NCBI RefSeq assembly: GCF_000176035.2
Contig: NC_015675.1
Location: forward strand, 1,364,001-1,428,000
DNA length: 64,000 bases
Reading direction: 5' to 3'
Source: Mesorhizobium opportunistum WSM2075
Lineage (GTDB): Bacteria; Pseudomonadota; Alphaproteobacteria; Rhizobiales; Rhizobiaceae
Numbering within the stretch: position 1 is the stretch's first letter; every line of letters starts with the position of its first letter. A program made the translations under genes and the position numbers. Positions 47,160 to 55,858 of the stretch are shown piece by piece. Below the pieces are notes generated by a model. It did no database searches and had not been told where the DNA came from. It was given only the letters and a program-made list of their open reading frames with translations.

Positions 47160-50100
47160 ATGGATATCGTCAGACTCGCAATCAACAATGCCCGCCTGAC
47201 CATCTCGGTCCTGGTCTTCCTGCTGATTGCAGGCTGGGTCGCCTATCAGTCGACACCGAAGGAAGCGGAACCGGACGTTCCGATTCCGATGATGTATGTC
47301 AGCCTGATCTATCAAGGCATTTCGCCTGAAGATTCCGAGCGCCTTCTGCTGCGGCCGATGGAAAGCAAGCTGAAAAGCCTGAAGGGGCTCAAGGAGATGC
47401 GCTCGGCCGCCTTCCAGGGCGGCGGCTACGTGCTGGTCGAGTTCCAGCCGCAGACCAACCTTGCGACGGCGCTGCAGGATACGCGCTCCAAGGTGCAGGA
47501 CGGCAAGGCCGACCTGCCGCAGGCGGCTGAGGAGCCCGTCGTCACCGAGGTCAACATTTCCGAATTTCCGGTGCTCGTCGTGACACTGTCGGGCGATTTG
47601 CCCGAACGCGTCCTGACCGCCGCGGCGCGCGAATTGCGCGACCGTATCGAGGAAGTGCCCGGCGTTCTCGAAGGCTCGCTGCAGGGCTCGCGCGACGATC
47701 TCGTCGAAGTCGTCATCGATCCGATGAAACTGTCTTCCTATGGCTTGCAGCTCGACCAGCTGATCGGCGCCGTCAGCGCTTCCAACAGCCTGGTCGCCGC
47801 CGGCAATATCGAAGGCTCCGAAGGCAAATACGCGGTCAAGGTGCCATCGCTGATCGAGACGCCCGAGGATGTTGCGGCTTTGCCGGTGGTCGCCGGTCCC
47901 AATGCCGTGGTGCAGGCCAAGGATATCGCGACGATCCGCTCGACCTTCGCCGATGCAGAGACGATCACCCGCCTCAACGGCAAGCCGGCCATCGCCATCG
48001 AGGTGAAGAAGCGCATCGGCGCCAATCTGATCGACACGCTCACAAAGGTGAGGGAGGTGTCCGACGGTTTCGTCAAGACGATGCCCGAGGGCATGCACGT
48101 CACCTACACCCAGGACAAGTCGGTCTTCGTCAACCAGCTGCTTGGCGACCTGCAGAACCATGTGATGATCGCGGTGATCCTGGTGTTCATCGTCATCCTC
48201 TATGCGCTGTCCGGCCGTGCCTCGCTGCTCATCGGCCTGGCCATCCCGTCGTCCTTCCTGATCGGCATCCTGTTGCTGGCGATGATGGGCTACACGATCA
48301 ACATGATCGTGCTGTTCAGCCTCATCCTGGCCGTCGGCATGCTGGTCGACGATGCCATCATCGTCACCGAATTCGCCGAACGGCGCATGAGCGAGGGCAT
48401 GCCGAAGCAGGATGCCTTCGCGCTGGCCGCCAAGCGCATGGCCGGTCCGGTCATCGCGGCGACGATGACGCGCATTGCCGCCTTCTCGCCGCTCCTGTTC
48501 TGGCCCGGCATCATCGGCGATTTCATGAAGTACATGCCGATCACGCTGATCGTCACGCTGTCGGCGTCGATGCTCTACGCGCTGGTCTTCGCGCCGACGC
48601 TGGGCGCGATCTTCGCCAAGGCGCCGCAGCATCACGAGGACGACAATCGTGATGGCTGGTACATGGCCGTCGTCAAGCAAGCGGTGCGCTTCCCCATCAC
48701 CGTGATGGTGCTCACCGTCGTCCTGCTTGCCGGCATCTTCGTCGGCTATTCGAAATACGGCGCAGGCGTCGAGTTCTTCCCGAGTGTCGAGCCCGACTAC
48801 GGCCTGCTCTATGTGCACGCCCGTGGCAACCTTTCGCTGGCCGAAATGGATACCGCGACGAAGATCGCGGAAAATCGGATGCTTGGTTGGCCCGGGATCA
48901 AATCCGTCTACACCCGCGTCGGCAAGACGCAGGGCGGCGGCCAGGATGTGCCCGAAGACGTGGTCGGCGTCATCCAGTATGAATTCATCGACTGGCGCGA
49001 GCGCAAATCGGCGAACCAGATCCTGAACGATCTGCGCGGCGTCATGGCCGGCATTCCAGGCGTCGACGTCGAAGTTCGCGTGCCCGAGGCCGGACCGCCG
49101 ACCGGCAAGCCGATCCAGATCAGGCTTTCGGCTGTCGATCCCAAGGGGCTCGACGACAAGGCCCGGGCCGTTGCGGCGCGCGTGGCCAAAGTGCCCGGCG
49201 TCATAGATATTTCCGATGGCCTGCCGCCACCCGGTGTGGACTGGGCGCTCGAGGTCGACCGCGCCAAGGCGGCGCAATACGGCATCAGTCCGACCGCTGT
49301 CGGCACAGTCGTCCAGCTGGTAACCAACGGGCTGAAGCTCTCGGAATACCGGCCGGCCGGCGCTGATGATGCCGTCGATATCAGACTGCGCCTGCCCGAA
49401 GACCGGCGCACACTGTCGACGCTCGACGAACTTCGTGTGCAGACCTCGCAGGGCTCGGTGCCGATCTCGAACTTCGTCATCCGCAAGCCCGAGCCGACGG
49501 TCGGTATCCTCAACCGCATCGACGGCGCGCGTACGGTGGTGGTGCAGGCCAACGTTGCCGCCGGCCAACAGGTCGCGGCTGTCCAGCAGGAGGTCACCAA
49601 GGCGGTCGCCGACATGGATCTCGGCAGCGGCATCCGCTGGAAGCTGGCCGGCTCGAACGAGGACAGCGCCGAAGCCAGCGCCTTCCTCAGCAAGGCCTTC
49701 GGCGCCGCGATCTTCCTGATCTTCCTGGTGCTGTTGGCGCAGTTCAACAAGTTCACCAGCGTCTGGCTGGTGCTGTCCTGCGTGGTCATGGCGACGATCG
49801 GCGTGTTCCTCGGGCTGCTGATAACGGGCGAGACGTTCGGCATCGTCATGTCGGGCATCGGCGTCATCGCTCTGGCCGGCGTGGTGGTGAACAACAACAT
49901 CGTGTTGATCGACACCTATGACCGGCTGCGCGAAGAGGGCTGGGACAAGATGGAGGCCGTGCTGCAGACCTGCCGCGAGCGCGCGCGCCCGGTGGTGCTG
50001 ACGGCGGTATCGGCCATTCTCGGCGTGCTGCCGATCGCCTTTGGCCTTGGACTGGAAATCTTCCATCACGAGACGACGATCAACGCGCCGTCGACGCAAT

Positions 50101-50336
50101 GGTGGATTTCGTTGTCCTCGGCGATCGTCTTCGGCCTGTCCTTCGCCACGGTGCTGACACTGGTGGTGACACCCTCGATGCTGATGGTGTTCACCCGCGC
50201 CAAGGTTAAGCCCGGCGCCCGGCGCAGCTTGTTCAGCCGGCTGTTCCGGCGCGGCAAGGGCGAGATCTCGTCGGATGCGCCAAAACCGGATGCCGGTTCG
50301 GAACCAGCGATCGCCTTCCCGAAAGCCGCCGAATAG
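47160..50336 (+). CDS. RND-family efflux permease
   Basis: 1058 residues, twelve membrane segments in two halves with large periplasmic loops. TM1 begins ARLTISVLVFLLIAGW. The proton relay region GMLVDDAIIVTEFAERR in TM4 and GVVVNNNIVLIDTYDRLREEG in the second half match the AcrB/HAE1-like fold. Substrate unknown. No outer-membrane TolC gene adjoins, so a shared channel is likely. A terminator follows. Confidence 0.96.
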   Translation: MDIVRLAINNARLTISVLVFLLIAGWVAYQSTPKEAEPDVPIPMMYVSLIYQGISPEDSERLLLRPMESKLKSLKGLKEMRSAAFQGGGYVLVEFQPQTNLATALQDTRSKVQDGKADLPQAAEEPVVTEVNISEFPVLVVTLSGDLPERVLTAAARELRDRIEEVPGVLEGSLQGSRDDLVEVVIDPMKLSSYGLQLDQLIGAVSASNSLVAAGNIEGSEGKYAVKVPSLIETPEDVAALPVVAGPNAVVQAKDIATIRSTFADAETITRLNGKPAIAIEVKKRIGANLIDTLTKVREVSDGFVKTMPEGMHVTYTQDKSVFVNQLLGDLQNHVMIAVILVFIVILYALSGRASLLIGLAIPSSFLIGILLLAMMGYTINMIVLFSLILAVGMLVDDAIIVTEFAERRMSEGMPKQDAFALAAKRMAGPVIAATMTRIAAFSPLLFWPGIIGDFMKYMPITLIVTLSASMLYALVFAPTLGAIFAKAPQHHEDDNRDGWYMAVVKQAVRFPITVMVLTVVLLAGIFVGYSKYGAGVEFFPSVEPDYGLLYVHARGNLSLAEMDTATKIAENRMLGWPGIKSVYTRVGKTQGGGQDVPEDVVGVIQYEFIDWRERKSANQILNDLRGVMAGIPGVDVEVRVPEAGPPTGKPIQIRLSAVDPKGLDDKARAVAARVAKVPGVIDISDGLPPPGVDWALEVDRAKAAQYGISPTAVGTVVQLVTNGLKLSEYRPAGADDAVDIRLRLPEDRRTLSTLDELRVQTSQGSVPISNFVIRKPEPTVGILNRIDGARTVVVQANVAAGQQVAAVQQEVTKAVADMDLGSGIRWKLAGSNEDSAEASAFLSKAFGAAIFLIFLVLLAQFNKFTSVWLVLSCVVMATIGVFLGLLITGETFGIVMSGIGVIALAGVVVNNNIVLIDTYDRLREEGWDKMEAVLQTCRERARPVVLTAVSAILGVLPIAFGLGLEIFHHETTINAPSTQWWISLSSAIVFGLSFATVLTLVVTPSMLMVFTRAKVKPGARRSLFSRLFRRGKGEISSDAPKPDAGSEPAIAFPKAAE

Positions 50337-50356
50337 GCACGACTTTCCGATTTGAG

Positions 50357-50395
50357 TGCAAAAGGCCGTCCGGAACAACCGGGCGGCCTTTTGCA
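50357..50395 (+). terminator. terminator of RND operon
   Basis: Long stem TGCAAAAGGCCGTCCGG / CCGGGCGGCCTTTTGCA with AACAA loop and one G-T pair; the T run is part of the right arm. Confidence 0.88.
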
Positions 50396-50435
50396 TTGTC
50401 CCTCAGCCTCATGGGTTCAAATGCGGGGAAGTCTC

Positions 50436-50594
50436 ATGCCGATCACCACCATCGTCATTATCATCCTGGTCCTTGTCCTCATCGGCGCGGTGCCGGCATG
50501 GCCGCATTCACGCTCCTGGGGTTATGGGCCGTCGGGCATTCTTGGCGTGGTGCTGGTGGTGGTTTTGATACTTGTGCTGATGGGCAGGATCTGA
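50436..50594 (+). CDS. DUF3309 small membrane peptide
   Basis: 52 residues from ATG 50436 with GGGGAAG five bases upstream. Two hydrophobic stretches (TTIVIIILVLVLIGAVPAW and GILGVVLVVVLILVLMG) around PHSRSWGYGPSG, the DUF3309 pattern seen in many Proteobacteria. Inner membrane; function unknown. Independent of the RND operon because a terminator intervenes. Confidence 0.9.
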   Translation: MPITTIVIIILVLVLIGAVPAWPHSRSWGYGPSGILGVVLVVVLILVLMGRI

Positions 50595-50619
50595 TGACGC
50601 GCAGCCCCTGGCGGTGCGT

Positions 50620-51580
50620 TCAGGCGGTCTTGGCCAAAGTTCCGACCGTTGCGATGCCGATGTCCTCCAGGGCCTCGGCGACAGCGTGGTCGAGCGGCGT
50701 ATGCGGGGATCTCGCCGATGATGCCTTCCAGCCGCGTCGAGGCCAACCGGTGCGGTTCGAAGCGCAGATAGGACATCGAGACAATCTCACGCCACATCGC
50801 CACGAACGGGCTGCCGGCGCGCAGCACCCACCAAGGCATCGAGGTCGTCTTGAGCGGGCGGCCAACAGCCTTCTCGGCCGCCGCCTTGATCTCCAGGTCG
50901 GTGACCGCGTGGCCGGGAAAGTTCAGCGCCTCGTAGGAGCCGAGCTTGTCGAGATTCTTGACCAGCGCGACGAAGCCCACGGCGAAGTCCGGCAGATAGG
51001 CCCATTCATGCACCAGATCGGCCGGGCCGGGCGCGGTGTAGATGCCCTTGGCGATCTTGGCGGCGACGATCAGGTCGAACCACGAGCCGCTGCCGGTGCC
51101 GCCGAAGAAGTCGCCGGCCCGCAGAACAATGGTGCGAACCCGACCGGCGTCGGCCTCGCTGCGAAAAAGCGCCTCCATGGCGCAGCGGATGCGGCCTTTT
51201 TCCGTCGTCGGGTGGAAGGGCGTGTCCTCGGTGATCACCGCCGGCATCGGCGAGCCGTAGTTGTAGACGGTGCCGGGGAAGAGATGCAGCGCGCCGTTGG
51301 CATGGCAGGCGGCCATGACGTTCTCGGCCATCGGCAGGCACTTGCCCCAGTCGGTGTAGATCGGATTGAGGCCGTTGAAAATGATGTCGACACCTTGCGT
51401 GGCGCGGATGAGGGCCTCGCGGTCAAGTGCGTCGCCGGCAATTGCGGTCGCACCCTTGAGTCCGGCCGGCAGCTTGCCGGTGCGGGTGACGGCGCGGACG
51501 TCGAAGCCCGCACCGACAAATGCCTTGGCGACGACGCGGCCGAGCCGACCATTGGCGCCGAGAATTGCGATCTTGGTCAT
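50620..51580 (-). pseudogene. NAD-dependent epimerase/dehydratase, frameshifted near its 3' end
   Basis: Rossmann start ILGANGRLGRVVAKAF; DALDREALIRATQGVDIIFNG; PGTVYNYGS around the usual Tyr; extended SDR-like family acting on NAD(P)-bound sugars or similar. The main frame reads RLEGIIGEIP and then an off-family Arg-rich tail through to 50522, overlapping the DUF3309 gene. A shift at the G4 run 50705-50708 (one base extra) puts the natural ending HTPLDHAVAEALEDIGIATV...AKTA with stop at 50620. So either a real frameshift or a single-base error in a homopolymer. Divergent from a LysR-type regulator that probably controls it. Confidence 0.82.
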
Positions 51581-51696
51581 TTGAGTTACTCCTGTTTGGG
51601 TTGTTGCGGTCGGTATCGGTGTTTGCAGGCCGAATATGATTGCCGCACGGATGAATTGAAATTGACCATGGATGCAGTTCTGATATTCATTCTTGA

Positions 51697-52605
51697 ATGG
51701 CTGACATCGACTGGAACCTGATCAAGAGCTTCGTCACGGTGGCGGAAACCGGCAGCCTGTCGGCCGCGGCGCGAAAGCTGTCGGCAAGCCAGCCGACGCT
51801 TGGCCGCCACATCTCGGAATTGGAACAGGCGCTCGGTGTCACGCTGTTCCGGCGCGGGCGAAGCGGCTATGCGCTGACGGAAGCCGGGGCCACACTGTTC
51901 GAGCGTGGCAAGACGGTCAGCGAGCAGGCAAGTGCCTTCTCACTCTTGGCGCAGGGCTCGGTCGAGGCCATCGAAGGCACGGTGCGCATTGCCGCCAGCG
52001 AGGTGGTGGCTGCCTATGTGCTGCCGCAGATGATGGCACGGCTCGACATCGAGGAGCCCGGCATCGAGGTCGAAATCGTTGCCTCGAACCAGGTCGAGAA
52101 CCTGTTGCGCAGGGACGCGGACATCGCCATCCGCATGGTCAAGCCAGCGCAGAACGAACTGGTGGCGCGCAAGGTCTGCGACATCCCCCTCTGCGCCTGC
52201 GCGGCCATTTCCTATCTCGACAGGCGCGGTCGCCCCCTGGAGCCGGGCGACCTCGTCGATCACGCCCTGATCGGCTTCGACCGCAGCGACGAGATGATCC
52301 GAGGCTTTGTGCAGGCCGGCATCCCCGTCACGCGGAACAGTTTCCGCTTCAGGGCCGACAACCAGATGGTTCTGTGGGAAGCGGTGCGGGCGGGAAATGG
52401 CATTGGCCTCGGCCAAGAGCCGCTGGCCGAGCGTGACCCGCTGGTGGAGAAGGTACTGCCCGGCCTGCCGCTACCCGCTTTGCCGGTCTGGCTGGCCATG
52501 CATCGCGACGTGCGCACCAGCGTGCGCATCCGCCGCGTGGCGGATTTTCTCCATGAGGAACTGAAACGCTATTCGGCCGGCGCGGGCGCGAATTCGGCGC
52601 GGTGA
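51697..52605 (+). CDS. LysR-family transcriptional regulator
   Basis: 302 residues. N-terminal winged HTH DWNLIKSFVTVAETGSLSAAARKLSASQPTLGRHISELEQALGVTLFRRG, then a periplasmic-binding-like effector domain with IEGTVRIAASEVVAAYVLPQMMARL. The 116-base divergent gap to the epimerase suggests it regulates that gene and itself. Its last 37 bases overlap convergently with the MFS gene. Confidence 0.95.
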   Translation: MADIDWNLIKSFVTVAETGSLSAAARKLSASQPTLGRHISELEQALGVTLFRRGRSGYALTEAGATLFERGKTVSEQASAFSLLAQGSVEAIEGTVRIAASEVVAAYVLPQMMARLDIEEPGIEVEIVASNQVENLLRRDADIAIRMVKPAQNELVARKVCDIPLCACAAISYLDRRGRPLEPGDLVDHALIGFDRSDEMIRGFVQAGIPVTRNSFRFRADNQMVLWEAVRAGNGIGLGQEPLAERDPLVEKVLPGLPLPALPVWLAMHRDVRTSVRIRRVADFLHEELKRYSAGAGANSAR

Positions 52606-53744
52606 GCGAGGCCTGCCATCAGCAGCACGACGATCAGCAGACCCGACATGGCAACGAAGATCGGGCCGAAGCTGGAATGCTCGGCGACGAAGCCGATCGC
52701 CGATGGCGCCACGAGGATGCCGGAATAGCCCATGGTGGTGACGACACTCATGCCGGTGCCGGACGACATGCCTTCCTGGTTGCCGCCGGCCGAAAAGATG
52801 ATCGGCACCATATTGGCGATGCCGAAGCCGCAAAGGGCAAAGGCCGCGATGGCGAGCCAGGGTGAGGGCGACAGGCCGGCGATCAGCATGCCGGCAGCAG
52901 CAATGACAGCTGAGCCGCGCAGGGTCGTCACGGCTCCGAAACGATTGCGCACGCCATCGCCGAAGAAGCGCATGATGGCCATGACGCCGGAAAAGGCGGC
53001 ATAGGCGAGGCCGGCGATGGCAAGGTCGGCGCCGAGTTCCTGCCTGAGGTAAAGCGCTGCCCAGTCGAGCACCGCGCCCTCGGAGACCATCGTCAGCAGC
53101 GCCATCAGCCCGACCAGATAGACCAGCGGGTTCGCTGGCAGGGCGAATTTGTGATGCTCGGCCGCTTCCGGCTTGCCCTCGGCAATGAGATGGCCGACCG
53201 CCAACGCGATCACCGCGAAAGCGAGTGCGGTCACCACCGCGGCATGGGCGAGATGGCCATAGTTCTGGATGGCGAAGCCACCAAGGGCGCCGCCGGCGAA
53301 ACCGCCGAGGCTCCAGAAGCCATGCGAGGACGACATGATCGCGCGCGACAATTTTCGCTCCACCACCACGGGATTGGCGTTCATGGCGACATCCATGCCG
53401 CCGATCGAGCCGCCGAAGATGAACATGGCGATCGCCGCCAGCGGCACGTTGGGCGCCAGCGCCACGACCAGCAAGCCAAGGCTGCCGCAAAGACCGAACC
53501 AGCGCAGCACGGTGCGCGAACCATGTTTCGAGATCAGGTGGCCGCACCAGGTCATGGCCGTGACCGCACCGGCGCCAAACAGCAGGATCAAAAGGCCGAG
53601 CGTGAACTTCGAGATATCCAGCCGGGTCAGGAACACCGGGATCTGCGGCGCCCAACTGCCGGTCAGGAAGCCGTTGGCCAGAAAAATGGCCGCAACGGCC
53701 CACCGTCCGCGAATGGCAGTCTGCATGGCGGTTGACGCATTCAT
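52569..53744 (-). CDS. MFS transporter
   Basis: 391 residues, twelve membrane segments. RGRWAVAAIFLANGFLTGSWAPQIPVF at the N-terminus, motif-A-like GHLISKHGSRTVLRWFG, and SHGFWSLGGFAGGALGGF resemble the YbjJ/FucP-like group. Substrate unknown. It overlaps the LysR gene tail-to-tail by 37 bases. Confidence 0.9.
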   Translation of the reverse strand: MNASTAMQTAIRGRWAVAAIFLANGFLTGSWAPQIPVFLTRLDISKFTLGLLILLFGAGAVTAMTWCGHLISKHGSRTVLRWFGLCGSLGLLVVALAPNVPLAAIAMFIFGGSIGGMDVAMNANPVVVERKLSRAIMSSSHGFWSLGGFAGGALGGFAIQNYGHLAHAAVVTALAFAVIALAVGHLIAEGKPEAAEHHKFALPANPLVYLVGLMALLTMVSEGAVLDWAALYLRQELGADLAIAGLAYAAFSGVMAIMRFFGDGVRNRFGAVTTLRGSAVIAAAGMLIAGLSPSPWLAIAAFALCGFGIANMVPIIFSAGGNQEGMSSGTGMSVVTTMGYSGILVAPSAIGFVAEHSSFGPIFVAMSGLLIVVLLMAGLAHRAEFAPAPAE

Positions 53745-53908
53745 ACGGCGAATCCGGTCGAGAATTGGACTTTGCGCGGGAAATTAGATCGATTCAATTT
53801 GCAGTCAAGCGTCGGTTGCCCGGAAGTGCTTGGACCAAAGACGCAAATAAGGTCGGTATCGTTCGTAGCGGACTTATCCGCGTTGGAGATTAGCGAAAAC
53901 GCTTCTCT

Positions 53909-53971
53909 CTTCGTCATCCACGGGCGGAGCAAGGGCCGAAGCGACGCGGCGCAGACCCGAGGATGACGAAG
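53909..53971. repeat. inverted repeat CTTCGTCATCC ... GGATGACGAAG
   Basis: Eleven-base perfect arms (53909-53919 and 53961-53971) around an internal segment with CCGAAGCGACGCGGCGCAGA. Looks like a small dispersed element between the MFS gene and the DUF1244 gene. Confidence 0.65.
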
Positions 53972-54006
53972 GCGCGTAGCATTATCGATGAAGAACGTGG
54001 ATTGCT

Positions 54007-54315
54007 CTAATGATCCGTGGGCCGCCTTGCCTCGAATTCGGCCTTCTTGGCTTCGGAAGCTTCGGTCTGGTGAAGCGCCTGCCATTGCGCATAGGGCATG
54101 CCGTAGACGATCTCGCGCGACTGGTCCTTGTCGAGATCGACGCCTTCGGCGTTTGCCGCCTCGCGATACCAGTTCGACAGGCAGTTGCGGCAGAAGCCGG
54201 CGAGGTTCATCAGGTCGATGTTCTGCACGTCGCTGCGCTCCCTGAGATGCTCGACCAGCCGGCGAAAGGCTGCGGCTTCGAAGTCGCGTTTCTGCTCGTC
54301 GCTGAGTTTGGTCAT
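54007..54315 (-). CDS. DUF1244 family protein
   Basis: 102 residues from ATG 54315, five bases after GGAGG and forming an ATGA overlap with the upstream gene; ATG 54330 is an alternative. Contains RRLVEHLRERSDVQNIDLMNLAGFCRNCLSNWY, the DUF1244 core with its Cys pair. Function unknown. Co-translated with the N-formylglutamate amidohydrolase-family gene. Confidence 0.92.
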   Translation of the reverse strand: MTKLSDEQKRDFEAAAFRRLVEHLRERSDVQNIDLMNLAGFCRNCLSNWYREAANAEGVDLDKDQSREIVYGMPYAQWQALHQTEASEAKKAEFEARRPTDH

Positions 54316-55124
54316 CGAAACCTCCGCCATAGCGGCCCGGTGCGCGAGCCGAACATCTTTACCGCATGTATATCGGGACGGCGGTCGATGGCGTCAACGA
54401 TCGGCGCCAGGCGTTCGGCCCAGGCGATGGCGCTCTTCTGATCCGATATCAGGTCCTGGCGGATTTCGATCAGCGCGTGGGCATAGCCATTGACGATGGC
54501 ATGCCTGAACATGGTGTCGCCGCGCAGCGCGCCGTCATAGGGTTCATTGTCGCCAACCACGAGACCCTCGTCCTCGGCCAGCATGTCGATCAGCGGCCGC
54601 GCCACCCGGTCGTCCCGATCCCAGAGGATCCCGACATGCCACGGACGCTGCCTGCCCTGCATGACCGGCGTGAAGGAATGCACGGAGAAAATGAAAGGTG
54701 CCTGACCGGACGCTTGCGCAACCGAAGCGATCATGGCGCCGACCGCGTCGTGATAGGGCCGGTAAAAGCGGTCGAGCCGCCTTTCACGCTCCTCAGGCGC
54801 GAGCGGATAGTTCCCGGGCACCACCGTGCCGTCGTAGAGCTGGCGGATGAGCGTCGGGTCGTCCTCACCGCGATTGGGATCGATCAGCAGCCGCGAGAAA
54901 TTGGCGAGCACCGCCGGGACGTCGAGCAAGGCGGCGAGTTCGCGCGTCACCGCTTCGACACCGATATCGTAGGCGATATGGCGGTCGAACTCCGCCGGGG
55001 GCAGGCCGAGGCTGCCATACTCGTCGGGCAGGTCGCGGCGGGCATGATCGGCCAGGAGCACGATGCCTCGCTTGCGATCGCCCTCGACAATGTCGAAAGG
55101 CGCGAAAACTGTGGATCGGGTCAT
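54312..55124 (-). CDS. N-formylglutamate amidohydrolase family protein
   Basis: 270 residues from ATG 55124; longer upstream frame is not coding. Contains GIVLLADHARRDLPDEYGSLGLP, LLIDPNRGEDDPTLI and FIFSVHSFTPVMQG, typical of the HutG-like N-formylglutamate amidohydrolase family (metal-dependent). No histidine-degradation genes adjoin, so the substrate may differ. ATGA overlap with the DUF1244 gene. Confidence 0.88.
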   Translation of the reverse strand: MTRSTVFAPFDIVEGDRKRGIVLLADHARRDLPDEYGSLGLPPAEFDRHIAYDIGVEAVTRELAALLDVPAVLANFSRLLIDPNRGEDDPTLIRQLYDGTVVPGNYPLAPEERERRLDRFYRPYHDAVGAMIASVAQASGQAPFIFSVHSFTPVMQGRQRPWHVGILWDRDDRVARPLIDMLAEDEGLVVGDNEPYDGALRGDTMFRHAIVNGYAHALIEIRQDLISDQKSAIAWAERLAPIVDAIDRRPDIHAVKMFGSRTGPLWRRFR

Positions 55125-55369
55125 TGGCGGAAAATGGTCTGTTCGCTGGCTTCCAGGGAGGGTGCTATCGTCATTCCACGAAGGCGACGCTTGCGCAATG
55201 CCGTTGTTTGGCCAAGGTTTCCCGGGAAATCTGGCGGAAGTCGGCGAATTGTGCGCCGGAGCCTTTCTAAATCGATTGGAATTGAACAAAACGGTGCGTT
55301 GACATGCGCCCGGACTTTTCCGAAAAGGGGCGCAGAGAGATGCTGATGTGGTTCTTGAGGGGTTTTGGA

Positions 55370-55858
55370 ATGGGTTCCGCCGGCAGGCAGCGCATGCGCT
55401 CTGCCTTTGCCATGCCGCTCCTGACCCTGACCGTCGGCATGTCGGCAATGGTCATGGCCTCGCCGGCGCGCGCCGATTTCCGTGTCTGCAACGCCACGCA
55501 GAACCTGGTCGGCGTCGGCATCGGCTATCGCGCCAAGGCCGGCTGGATCACCGAAGGCTGGTGGCACATCGAAGGATCGAGCTGCAAGACGTTGATCGAA
55601 GGGCCGCTGTCATCAAGGTTTTACTATCTTTATGCAGAAGACGCCGAGCGTGGCGGACGCTGGGACGGCCCGATCAACATGTGCGTGGCTGAAAAAGAGT
55701 TCAAGATCGCCGGCGTAAACGACTGCGTCGCCCGGGGCTTCCAACGCGCCGGATTCCAGGAATATGACACGGGCGAACAGGCAAGCTGGATGGTCCAGCT
55801 GACCGATGAGCCCGCAACGGGAGGCGCTCCAGCCGCCCCGGGAACAAATAGTCAATGA
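55370..55858 (+). CDS. DUF1036 secreted protein
   Basis: 162 residues from ATG 55370 (GAGGGG eight bases upstream; ATG 55340 is possible). Signal peptide to ASPARA. DUF1036 domain: DFRVCNATQNLVGVGIGYRAKAGWITEGWWHIEGSSCKTLI...SRFYYLYAEDAERGG, with Cys residues likely disulphide-bonded. Periplasmic; function unknown. Stop overlaps the pyk start (ATGA), so it is translationally coupled to a glycolytic enzyme gene. Confidence 0.88.
   Translation: MGSAGRQRMRSAFAMPLLTLTVGMSAMVMASPARADFRVCNATQNLVGVGIGYRAKAGWITEGWWHIEGSSCKTLIEGPLSSRFYYLYAEDAERGGRWDGPINMCVAEKEFKIAGVNDCVARGFQRAGFQEYDTGEQASWMVQLTDEPATGGAPAAPGTNSQ

Noticed and set aside
47118..50396. 1092-codon minus-strand open frame
   Set aside because: It is the antisense shadow of the RND permease; His/Asp/Arg-rich composition and no family motif.
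50370..50396. GGAAC-N17-CATT before the DUF3309 gene as EcfG promoter
   Set aside because: The -10 deviates (CATT) and the bases are part of the RND terminator stem.
50522..50619. Arg-rich C-terminal extension of the epimerase frame
   Set aside because: Out-of-frame read-through after the G4 shift; the natural ending exists in the other frame.
53741..54085. 114-codon minus-strand ORF
   Set aside because: Runs through the inverted repeat element and has no initiation signal.
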